NCBI GenBank assembly: GCA_013329495.1
Contig: DUKC01000067.1
Location: forward strand, 1-14,714
Source of the DNA: Thermoplasmata archaeon
GTDB taxonomy: Archaea; Thermoplasmatota; E2; UBA9212
Reading direction: 5' to 3'
DNA: 14,714 bases
Shown here: positions 7,531 through 13,644 of the stretch, piece by piece
Layout of the letters: each line of letters opens with the position of its first letter
How positions within the stretch are numbered: the stretch's first letter is position 1
Notes under the pieces: model-generated
What the model saw: the letters and a program-made list of their open reading frames with translations, nothing else
What the model was told of the DNA's origin: nothing
Database searches by the model: none
Position numbers and translations under genes: made by a program

Positions 7531-7545
7531 GTATATAAAAAAGGG
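7531..7545 (-). terminator. T-tract downstream of cysH
   Basis: On the minus strand CCCTTTTTTATATAC begins 12 bases after the cysH stop, which fits an archaeal U-tract terminator. Read on the plus strand the same bases look like a TATA box; see the rejected items. The remainder of the cysH-sat gap (7374-7530) shows nothing I can assign. Confidence 0.4.
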
Positions 7546-7557
7546 TTGTCGCTCACT

Positions 7558-8274
7558 TTACTTCCGCTTCCGCGTTGTAGATAGACTGTCTGCGAGGGTT
7601 AGATGTATTCCACACTCTTTCCTTTCGCCGGTTTCCCACCACCAGCGTCCCTCTCTTTCGTGCTGTCCTGGCAAAATAGGTCTCGTGCACGGTGCACATC
7701 CTACACTAACAAAACCTCTTTTGTGAAGCTCGTTGTAGGGGACTCTGTTCTCTCTTATATACTCCCACACCCTCTTCAAACTCCAATTGGCGACAGGATT
7801 AAACTTTATTAATCTGCCTGATTTCTGGACAACCGGAAGACTCGCCCTTGATGCGGGATTCGAGTCTCTTCTTTGTCCAGTGACCCATGCATCCAAGCTT
7901 GAAAGGGCTCTTTCCAAAGGTTCGACTTTTCTTATTCCACAACACTCCTCATGGCCGTCCTGATAAAAGGAAAATAAGCCCTTTTTGTTTACCATTTGCT
8001 CAACAGCATGAGCATCTGGGAAATATGTTTTAAGATTGATGTTATAGTGATCTCTTACTCGATCCAAGAACTCATAAGTTTCGGGATGCAGTCTTCCCGT
8101 ATCCAATGTAAAAATATTAACGTCACCCTTTATTTTAGTTGCCATGTCTATAAGCGCAACATCCTCAGCACCACTAAAAGATATAGCTATTTTTTTATAA
8201 TTGTTCAGTGCGTACTCAATTATCTTCTGCGGCTCCTCTCCGCTGAGCTTTCTTTTCAACTCCTCAATCTCCAT
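7558..8274 (-). CDS. cysH: APS reductase, CysH family ([4Fe-4S] type)
   Basis: A 238-residue cytoplasmic reductase of the CysH family that reduces activated sulfate to sulfite. The PP-loop-like nucleotide motif ISFSGAEDVALI (31-42) and LDTGRLHPETY (57-67) are present. Four Fe-S cysteines, Cys111-Cys112 (EECCGIRK) and Cys193/Cys196 (GCAPC), mark the APS-using subgroup; PAPS reductases of the E. coli type lack them. The catalytic Cys221 lies in the C-terminal KECGIHL motif, followed by a basic tail. This predicts direct reduction of the APS made by the neighbouring Sat, with no APS kinase needed; none is in the window. The ATG follows GGAG (8280-8283) at 5 bases, and a TATA-like box lies at 8307-8318. 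It is divergent from the secreted-protein/permease pair. The electron donor and a sulfite reductase are not in the window. Confidence 0.95.
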   Translation of the reverse strand: MEIEELKRKLSGEEPQKIIEYALNNYKKIAISFSGAEDVALIDMATKIKGDVNIFTLDTGRLHPETYEFLDRVRDHYNINLKTYFPDAHAVEQMVNKKGLFSFYQDGHEECCGIRKVEPLERALSSLDAWVTGQRRDSNPASRASLPVVQKSGRLIKFNPVANWSLKRVWEYIRENRVPYNELHKRGFVSVGCAPCTRPILPGQHEREGRWWWETGERKECGIHLTLADSLSTTRKRK

Positions 8275-8306
8275 GTTTTCTCCGTTTTTACATCCATTAC
8301 TCTAGC

Positions 8307-8318
8307 AATATATTTAAG
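8307..8318. promoter_or_regulatory. TATA-like box readable on both strands
   Basis: AATATATTTAAG is TATA-like in both directions. On the minus strand it would start cysH near 8287, leaving a short leader with GGAG. On the plus strand it would start a transcript near 8340, just before the structured region at 8361-8450. Confidence 0.4.
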
Positions 8319-8339
8319 CTTATGCCGGTTCTTCTTCTA

Positions 8340-8476
8340 AAAATCCCGTATCGAAAACAAAGCTTTAATCTTCCGAACAAACATCCTTTGTTTGGAAAAA
8401 TAATGCTATTTTTAAAGCAAGAAGCAGGGTGTAGGGAGCCGCACATCCTTCCAGATTTTTCTTTGTTTCTTTTCTA
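8340..8476 (+). ncRNA. Candidate structured small RNA between cysH and the secreted-protein gene
   Basis: This noncoding stretch has an unusual density of pairing. An outer 7-bp stem joins GCTTTAA (8362-8368) and TTAAAGC (8412-8418). Inside it, TTCCGAACAAA (8371-8381) pairs with TTTGTTTGGAA (8387-8397) over 11 positions with one G-U pair and a CATCC loop. A third stem, AGGGTGT (8426-8432) with ACATCCT (8443-8449), follows. A T-rich run (8456-8474) ends the unit as archaeal terminators do. A TATA-like box lies at the right distance upstream. I match it to no known RNA family. It could instead be DNA structure or an unusual leader for the downstream gene, although that gene has its own TATA box at 8510. 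Confidence 0.35.
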
Positions 8477-8509
8477 AAGAGAATTAGTAGACCTTAACGA
8501 GAGAATGAG

Positions 8510-8523
8510 TATATATTTAAATA
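8510..8523 (+). promoter_or_regulatory. TATA box for the secreted-protein/permease operon
   Basis: TATATATTTAAATA is centred about 28-30 bases before the ATG at 8546, with no Shine-Dalgarno motif between them. The transcript is probably leaderless and would carry both the secreted protein and the permease gene. Confidence 0.6.
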
Positions 8524-8545
8524 CACACTAGCAATAAATATCACC

Positions 8546-9262
8546 ATGAAAAGGATTTTTGCATTGTTGATCACTCTTTTGATCTTTGCTCCACTCCTAG
8601 GCCAGAAAATAGATCTGCAAAAAGGCGAATTCTTTTTGACCCAGGAAAAAGCCCTCTCCGAAACAACTCAAATAAAAAAAGAAATAATGAGAATAAACTA
8701 TGCAAACATAGGAGAAAGTAACAAAAGTGCAACTGATTCCGCAGGACCCAGAGCACATCTTTTCGAGGCTAATTACTCAACCGAAATGAGAAAAGCAGGG
8801 ATTGGTCTGCACCCCTCTTCTACAGGTTCTTTGAGTGCAAGAGCCAGGGTAGGAGTGAATTTTACTTCCCCGATAACTGGGGAATCATCAAACGCAACAA
8901 TGGGGATAATGGGAAGAATAAAAGGCAGCATAGATAACGCTCTAGCCGATGGAAGTGTTGAGATTGTCGCGATCGTTAAAGATTCGACGACCAACGAGTG
9001 CTGGTCAAAGCAGCTTTTTTACAGAGATGCCACCAAAGAAAATATAGACATGCCATTCAATGCTACCATAAATTTTTTGCTTAAAGAAGACCATGAATAC
9101 ATTACCTATGTGGAAATAAAAGGATATCAAGATTCGGCTTTTATAACAGGAAAAATAGACTTCTTCAGCAGAGACTATGGAGTTGGGTATGATGAAATGA
9201 TAGTGTGGGCATATTTCCCTGAGCGTGTCCTGCATAAATATAAACCTTGCAGGCCACGGTAG
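8546..9262 (+). CDS. Predicted secreted protein, function unknown
   Basis: I do not recognise a family for this 238-residue protein. It opens with a Sec-type signal peptide: Lys-Arg followed by a hydrophobic core to about residue 19 (MKRIFALLITLLIFAPLLGQ); there is no lipobox Cys. No later membrane segment is evident, so it is probably released or held outside by partners. The rest is polar and Ser/Thr/Asn-rich with alternating hydrophobic patterning that suggests a beta-sandwich. Five N-glycosylation sequons (Asn59, 76, 105, 116, 172) and two cysteines (152, 235) fit an extracytoplasmic protein. The permease gene begins 18 bases after its stop, so they are very likely co-transcribed. A role with sulfate or anion uptake is suggested only by this position. 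Confidence 0.8.
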   Translation: MKRIFALLITLLIFAPLLGQKIDLQKGEFFLTQEKALSETTQIKKEIMRINYANIGESNKSATDSAGPRAHLFEANYSTEMRKAGIGLHPSSTGSLSARARVGVNFTSPITGESSNATMGIMGRIKGSIDNALADGSVEIVAIVKDSTTNECWSKQLFYRDATKENIDMPFNATINFLLKEDHEYITYVEIKGYQDSAFITGKIDFFSRDYGVGYDEMIVWAYFPERVLHKYKPCRPR

Positions 9263-9280
9263 CGAGGGCATGGAAGTAAA

Positions 9281-10198
9281 ATGGTTGATCTTTGGTCACT
9301 GATCTCTTTTTTCCTATCGGTCGCGGTTGCTCTCACCATAGGTGGAAATCTAACCTTCTCAATGGCCGCTGCCTTTGGAAGCAACTCGATAACAAAAAGA
9401 AAGGCGCTGGTGCTTTCTTCCATTTTTCTTTTTTTTGGTGCAGTCACCGCAAGTGGGAGTGTCATTGAAAACCTTAACAGCGGCATAATCTTCAAACCGA
9501 TTGACCTCCAGATTAGTGTAGCAATTTTGCTTTCAACCTTCCTCTGTATTCTCCTAGCAAATCTAATAAAGGTTCCTATATCGACAAGTGAGGTGGCAGT
9601 TGGTTCAATAGTAGGAGTTGGAATATTCTTCAGTGCTTTGTTTTCAGACTCTATTGCGATTCTCTTCGGCTCCTGGATTATTTCTGCTGCAATTTGCTTT
9701 TTAATAGCATATGCAACAGCAAAGCTTGTTAGAAGATTCGACTTCAAGCTTCCTTTTCCAAGCTTGATATTGGTCCTTATAGGCTGCTTTTTCTCCTTTG
9801 TTTTAGGAGCAAATAACGTAGGAAATGCAGTTGCGCCTGTCCTGAATTTTATATCGCTCCCTTTCGCCCTTATGTTCGGAGGCATATCAATGGTGATTGG
9901 AGCCTTTATCTTTAGAGGCAGAGTCATGGAAAAGATAGGAAAAGGCATAACAACACTTGACACAAAAAGTGCAATAATTAGCTCATTGACAGCCTCGATT
10001 CTTTTGCTCCTTATGACTTTCTTGGGCATTCCAGCCCCCGGCGCACAGATATATACCATAGCAATAATAGCCGTAAGACAGGCTAAAAAGGAGAGAAAGA
10101 AAGGCAGAAGAACGATAATACGAATCTTGCTAACCTGGCTAGCCTCGCCTTTGATTGCGATATTGGTTTCATTTTTTGTGTTGCATTTGATTTTCTAA
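9281..10198 (+). CDS. PiT-family permease, probably CysP-like sulfate transporter
   Basis: A 305-residue membrane protein of the inorganic phosphate transporter (PiT) family, with two inverted-repeat halves. The second half keeps FVLGANNVGNAVAPVL (173-188) and GKGITTLDTKSA (220-231). The first half has IGGNLTFSMAAAFGS (20-34) where phosphate PiTs have a GANDVAN-type motif, and KVPISTSEVAVGSIVGVG (97-114) where they usually have STTH. From memory this pattern resembles Bacillus CysP sulfate permease. Placement beside cysH and sat also favours sulfate over phosphate. The ATG lies 18 bases after the secreted-protein stop, behind a weak GGAAG. A basic loop QAKKERKKGRR (267-277) precedes the last helix. 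The family call is firm; the substrate is inferred. Confidence 0.85.
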   Translation: MVDLWSLISFFLSVAVALTIGGNLTFSMAAAFGSNSITKRKALVLSSIFLFFGAVTASGSVIENLNSGIIFKPIDLQISVAILLSTFLCILLANLIKVPISTSEVAVGSIVGVGIFFSALFSDSIAILFGSWIISAAICFLIAYATAKLVRRFDFKLPFPSLILVLIGCFFSFVLGANNVGNAVAPVLNFISLPFALMFGGISMVIGAFIFRGRVMEKIGKGITTLDTKSAIISSLTASILLLLMTFLGIPAPGAQIYTIAIIAVRQAKKERKKGRRTIIRILLTWLASPLIAILVSFFVLHLIF

Positions 10199-10300
10199 AG
10201 ATTTTTGAGAGGGAGTGAAGAAAATCAGGGGAAGACAAGAGTTGATCAAAGCATCCTTGAATTGATAAAGATGCGAGTGGAGAAGCAAAACGCCCGCGCT

Positions 10301-11383
10301 CTAGTTTGATTTTAGGTGATCTAAAGCAGATATCGCACATCCGACATGCTTTTTTAGTCCAGCCCTGCTTTTTATCTTTATGTATGGAGTCTCTATCCCG
10401 CAGTCACAATCACTCCTTACTGTTCCGTAGTCCGTAGTCAAAACGGAAAGGTGGGGAGTTGTGAGATTGTAGGGAGTCATCAATTGCAGTAGCCCAATTT
10501 CCCCTTCCTTGCATCTCTTTAGAGTTAATGGATCCCTCACAATAACCTTTGAGTAGATGGGAATGTGCATGTTTCCTTTCGAGCACTCAACGTATGGAAC
10601 TCCGTGCTCAGCCAACCCGTAACAATCCCTCACGTTTTCTTCTGGTATGCCCAATGTTTCAGACAGTTCTTTCCTGAATCTTTCCTTGGAAATGGCTCCT
10701 TTTTTGCCTTTCCATCCTCCCCCAGACAACACATAACTCTCTTTTCCAAAATTTAAGCTTCCATGAACCTTTTTGAGTTCTTCAAGAGCGTTGAATATGT
10801 AAGCTGGAAATCCCAGTATCCGTAGGGGTAAATCTTCCTCAGCATATCTTTTAAGGTATTCGATGGTTCCTTCTCTATCAAAAAAGAAGTCTTTCCCATT
10901 CCACTGAAGTGCATAGAAGATCTCGTGAACTTTGGTAAAACTTGTGCTGTTCTTATCGCTCCACGTGGTTCCAAGATCTCTGGCATATTTTGGATCATAT
11001 GCAAAGCAAAGATAGTTTACTTCCTGCCTTTTGTTTACCAAACCCATGCCAGCATGAACATTTTCAGCCATCTTTTGCAAATTCTCCAGACTCCTCTTGT
11101 TGAGACACAACCTTGTTTTCTGTCCTCCAGTGCCCGAAGAAGTTAGAGCCAAAACCACTTCTTCTTTAGGGACGGAAAGAAGGGCGTAGTGTTTTAGTGC
11201 GGTTACCAAAATGGGAGGGATGTCGCCAGCGGTCTTCACAGGCAAACTTTTCTCGCAAAACTTTCGGTAATGCAAACAGTTGTTTACATGGAATTCAAAG
11301 CATTCTAACATCGCATTATTGAATAGTTCGTCATCGGCTCCGAAAGCCTTTTTTTCAACTAGTTTATCTATATAACCCTGCAT
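10301..11383 (-). CDS. LuxE-like acyl-protein synthetase (adenylate-forming)
   Basis: A 360-residue LuxE-family enzyme. In bacterial luminescence LuxE activates a fatty acid with ATP, carries the acyl group on a Cys and passes it to LuxC for reduction. Seen here are the adenylation loop LTSSGTGGQKTR (80-91), the family signature LSGGGWKGKKGA (219-230), DCYGLAEHGVPYVEC (253-267), LTTDYG (315-320) and a CDCG motif (326-329). Cys349 near the C-terminus (VGCAIS) is a good candidate acyl carrier, by analogy with the C-terminal Cys acylated in Photobacterium LuxE. Length is near the family norm. The start at 11383 follows GAGGAAGG (11390-11397) and overlaps the end of the upstream GNAT-like gene by 20 bases, so translation is probably coupled. 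The partner LuxC-like gene lies at the window's right end. Substrate unknown. Confidence 0.9.
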   Translation of the reverse strand: MQGYIDKLVEKKAFGADDELFNNAMLECFEFHVNNCLHYRKFCEKSLPVKTAGDIPPILVTALKHYALLSVPKEEVVLALTSSGTGGQKTRLCLNKRSLENLQKMAENVHAGMGLVNKRQEVNYLCFAYDPKYARDLGTTWSDKNSTSFTKVHEIFYALQWNGKDFFFDREGTIEYLKRYAEEDLPLRILGFPAYIFNALEELKKVHGSLNFGKESYVLSGGGWKGKKGAISKERFRKELSETLGIPEENVRDCYGLAEHGVPYVECSKGNMHIPIYSKVIVRDPLTLKRCKEGEIGLLQLMTPYNLTTPHLSVLTTDYGTVRSDCDCGIETPYIKIKSRAGLKKHVGCAISALDHLKSN

Positions 11384-12482
11384 AAATATCCTTCCTCATT
11401 TTTTTGGTGCATACGTCGCAATAAGCTTTCACAAACTCTCTGTTCATGTCCTCCAGATGCACCCTTTTGAAAGCCGGAGGTACCAAGAGTCTGGACGAGA
11501 CTATTTGATCTACCCTTTTGTCTCCCTCTTTTTTAAAAGCTGGGAAATACGCACAAGGTAGAAAATCGGCGTTGTAGGCTGCTGCTTGGAGTTCTATATT
11601 GTCTGCAGGGATTACCATTTCAATATAAAAACACTCAAGAGAAAGAGCGAAATCAGCCACACCCTCAAGAACGCTGAGAAGACTGTTATCGCTTTTAACT
11701 CCAAGAATGTATACGTAGCCAGCTTTGGGATTGTAATGGATAAACACTTCGGTAGATCTGTCTTCCGTATAAAGCTTCATGTTGGGTTCATAAAAGGGAA
11801 AGAAATCGCACTGCATCAGATTCTCTTCTTTATGATTTTTGTATTCCCATTTTATGCCAGATACGGAGGTGACACAAAAGTCAAGAAAATTGCCATTTTT
11901 CTTGATGCGTTTGGACACAAAAGAAGCCTCCCCCAAATTCAAAGCGTTTTTCACGAGCTTATACAACTTGCTTGTTGGGGTTATCAGAATGGGCTTTTTC
12001 CTGGCTTTTAGCGCATCTTTTTTGTATGAGACAAACAATCCTTGGGTTTCCAGACTTTTTATCCGCATTGCATTGGGAAATATGCCTGCGCCCACAAATC
12101 CAAGCTGCTTGAGAATTCTCTGAGGCGCCAGAGAGTTTGTTCTTGAAATGGCGTAGTAAACAGGGTAGTCCGTTATTTCTTCCGCATGCTCATGAAGCTC
12201 TGGCATTATCTTTCTTGATTGAAATTCTTTTTCCACAACAGCGCCATAGCATTTGCATATTCCATTTTCATCATCACCTGCGAGTATCAGGGAAGCGACA
12301 ATTTTCTCGTCTTTCAAAGCAACTAACCAGAAGTGATTTTCTACGGCCTGCCTGAACAGCTTAACGTCGGTAGTTTCAGGTATTGAATAATATCCCTCAT
12401 AAACTTTGGTGTAGAGCGTGCTTATCTCACAAAAGTCTTCTTTCGAGGCTCCCCTTGTTTCTATTTCTTGTGCATCTGACAA
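11364..12482 (-). CDS. Tandem GNAT-like acyltransferase
   Basis: A 372-residue protein with what look like two GNAT-fold domains. The first (about 8-150) has VALKDEKIVASLILAG and VVEKEFQSRKIMPELHEHA, where the acetyl-CoA loop is degenerate (SRKIM in place of the usual RGxGxG/A), then QLGFVGAGIFPNA. The second (about 200-335) ends in FYIEMVIPADNIELQAA followed by ADFLPCAYFPAF, typical of the C-terminal part of a GNAT fold, and VDQIVSSRLLV. A Cys pair (CDVC, 355-358) lies near the end. The only initiator before the first domain is TTG at 12482, preceded by GGTGGTGG; an ATG at 12475 is out of frame. The frame is closed by a stop seven codons upstream of the TTG. It overlaps luxE by 20 bases, pointing to a role in the same acyl pathway. 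Acceptor and acyl donor unknown. Confidence 0.82.
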   Translation of the reverse strand: MSDAQEIETRGASKEDFCEISTLYTKVYEGYYSIPETTDVKLFRQAVENHFWLVALKDEKIVASLILAGDDENGICKCYGAVVEKEFQSRKIMPELHEHAEEITDYPVYYAISRTNSLAPQRILKQLGFVGAGIFPNAMRIKSLETQGLFVSYKKDALKARKKPILITPTSKLYKLVKNALNLGEASFVSKRIKKNGNFLDFCVTSVSGIKWEYKNHKEENLMQCDFFPFYEPNMKLYTEDRSTEVFIHYNPKAGYVYILGVKSDNSLLSVLEGVADFALSLECFYIEMVIPADNIELQAAAYNADFLPCAYFPAFKKEGDKRVDQIVSSRLLVPPAFKRVHLEDMNREFVKAYCDVCTKKMRKDIYAGLYR

Positions 12483-12510
12483 CTTTCCACCACCCTGTAA
12501 TTAGCTTCTC

Positions 12511-12519
12511 AAATTTATA
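12511..12519 (-). promoter_or_regulatory. TATA box for the GNAT-luxE operon
   Basis: On the minus strand CTATAAATT is centred about 32 bases before the TTG start at 12482. The predicted leader is short, with GGTGGTGG just inside or next to it. The 90-base spacer is shared with the divergent transporter promoter. Confidence 0.45.
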
Positions 12520-12540
12520 GATTTTCATTAAGGCAACAAC

Positions 12541-12554
12541 AGATATTATATCTA
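12541..12554 (+). promoter_or_regulatory. TATA box for the EamA-family transporter
   Basis: AGATATTATATCTA is centred about 25 bases before the ATG at 12573. No Shine-Dalgarno motif follows, so a leaderless transcript is likely. The box is itself nearly palindromic. Confidence 0.5.
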
Positions 12555-12572
12555 AGTCCCTTCTTTACATTT

Positions 12573-13442
12573 ATGGCCCCAAAGCTCGCAAAAGCCAGAG
12601 AGAAAGCATACCTTGAAATCATGATTGCAACAATCTTGTGGGGAGTTTCGTATCCTATTAACAGGATTGCTTTGGGATACAGCGGACCGATGACATTGGG
12701 GGCATTGAGGGGGGGATGGTGTGCTCTGTTCTTTGTTTTATATTTTCTGGCATTTAAAAAAAGGATAACTAGAGAAAATATCTGGCTGTTCATAGGGATA
12801 TCACTTACTGGCTTGGTTTTGCCATTGTGCCTGCTGAACGTGGGCATGCTCCACACCACCGCTTCTCTAAGTGGAATAATTCAGGCAACAGCCCCTCTAG
12901 GAATTGTCGTTATGGCATATTTTATTCTGAAAGAACCTGCAACGAAAGCAAAATGGCTTGGAGTTTTACTTGGACTTTTTGGGACGGCCTTGGTGGTTTT
13001 GCATGGTTCAAATGGAGATTCAACAATATTTGGAAACCTTTTGATATTTGGCTCCGCAATCTCGCTTGCCACTCTGGCTATCTTAGAAAAGATCGCGGTA
13101 TCGAGGCACGAGTATACCCCCGCGTACATAATGGGAGTGACCTCGATACTAGGTTTTCCCGTGCTGCTTATCCTTTCCCTTTGTCTTGAGGGAGGAGCAG
13201 TTGCCTCTCACGCGGTAACGGCATATGCTTTTTTGCTTGCGCTGCCGTGCACCGTTGTGCCCTACCTGTTTTGGCTTGATGCCTTGAGAAAAATAGACAT
13301 ATCAAAAGCCTCTCTTTTTATGTATTGCATACCCATTTTTGGGATCTTTTTTTCTGTGATTTTATTGAATGAGATGATAACCGGAATTATGGTGGTAGGA
13401 ATGGCCATAATATTTTTGGGGGTGTTCATAGCTCAAAAATAG
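12573..13442 (+). CDS. EamA/DMT-family transporter
   Basis: A 289-residue inner-membrane protein of the drug/metabolite transporter superfamily with two EamA repeats and about ten hydrophobic segments. The first repeat begins EIMIATILWGVSYPINRIAL, the usual W-G-x-x-(Y/F)-P opening; the repeat end TASLSGIIQATAPLGIVVMAYFILKE and the second-repeat end ISKASLFMYCIPIFGIFFSVILLNE are each followed by a short gap and glycine-rich LGVLLGLFGTALVV or MVVGMAIIFLGVF. Typical substrates are amino acids, nucleosides or other metabolites; none can be assigned. The ATG follows a TATA box at leaderless spacing. It is transcribed against the flanking luxC and GNAT-luxE genes, so it interrupts that module. A T-rich stretch at 13516-13556 may end its transcript. 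Confidence 0.9.
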   Translation: MAPKLAKAREKAYLEIMIATILWGVSYPINRIALGYSGPMTLGALRGGWCALFFVLYFLAFKKRITRENIWLFIGISLTGLVLPLCLLNVGMLHTTASLSGIIQATAPLGIVVMAYFILKEPATKAKWLGVLLGLFGTALVVLHGSNGDSTIFGNLLIFGSAISLATLAILEKIAVSRHEYTPAYIMGVTSILGFPVLLILSLCLEGGAVASHAVTAYAFLLALPCTVVPYLFWLDALRKIDISKASLFMYCIPIFGIFFSVILLNEMITGIMVVGMAIIFLGVFIAQK

Positions 13443-13443
13443 G

Positions 13444-13626
13444 TTAGATTTTGCGTGAACTACTCCCAGCTATCGCAAGGAGGCTTCCCGCCGATAGAGT
13501 TAAATCCCCAATTCTTCTTATTTTTCTAGTTTTTGCTACTCTTTTGACTTTACCTGTTGGCAAAATTTTTATTTTTACACTAATGATGTCTTCTCCCACC
13601 AGGTTTTCTACCCTCACATCGTCCAT
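13444..13626 (-). CDS. Possible small basic protein downstream of luxC
   Basis: A 60-residue open frame on the luxC strand, starting 18 bases after the luxC stop. The N-terminus is acidic (MDDVRVENLVGEDI); the middle is Lys/Arg-rich (KVKRVAKTRKIRRIG); no membrane segment or known motif is visible. Support: no T-run separates it from luxC, and a T5 run (minus-strand CTATTTTTGAG) lies just after its stop. Against: no Shine-Dalgarno motif precedes the ATG, and the region is also the likely 3' trailer of the convergent transporter. I do not recognise it. Confidence 0.35.
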   Translation of the reverse strand: MDDVRVENLVGEDIISVKIKILPTGKVKRVAKTRKIRRIGDLTLSAGSLLAIAGSSSRKI

Positions 13627-13644
13627 TGTCTTTTGTTTGTACTA

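Noticed and set aside
7530..7546. Plus-strand promoter (GGTATATAAAAAAGG) driving an antisense RNA to cysH
   Set aside because: The match to a TATA box is good, but the same bases read on the minus strand form a T6 run 12-20 bases after the cysH stop, which explains them more simply as a terminator. No plus-strand gene follows.
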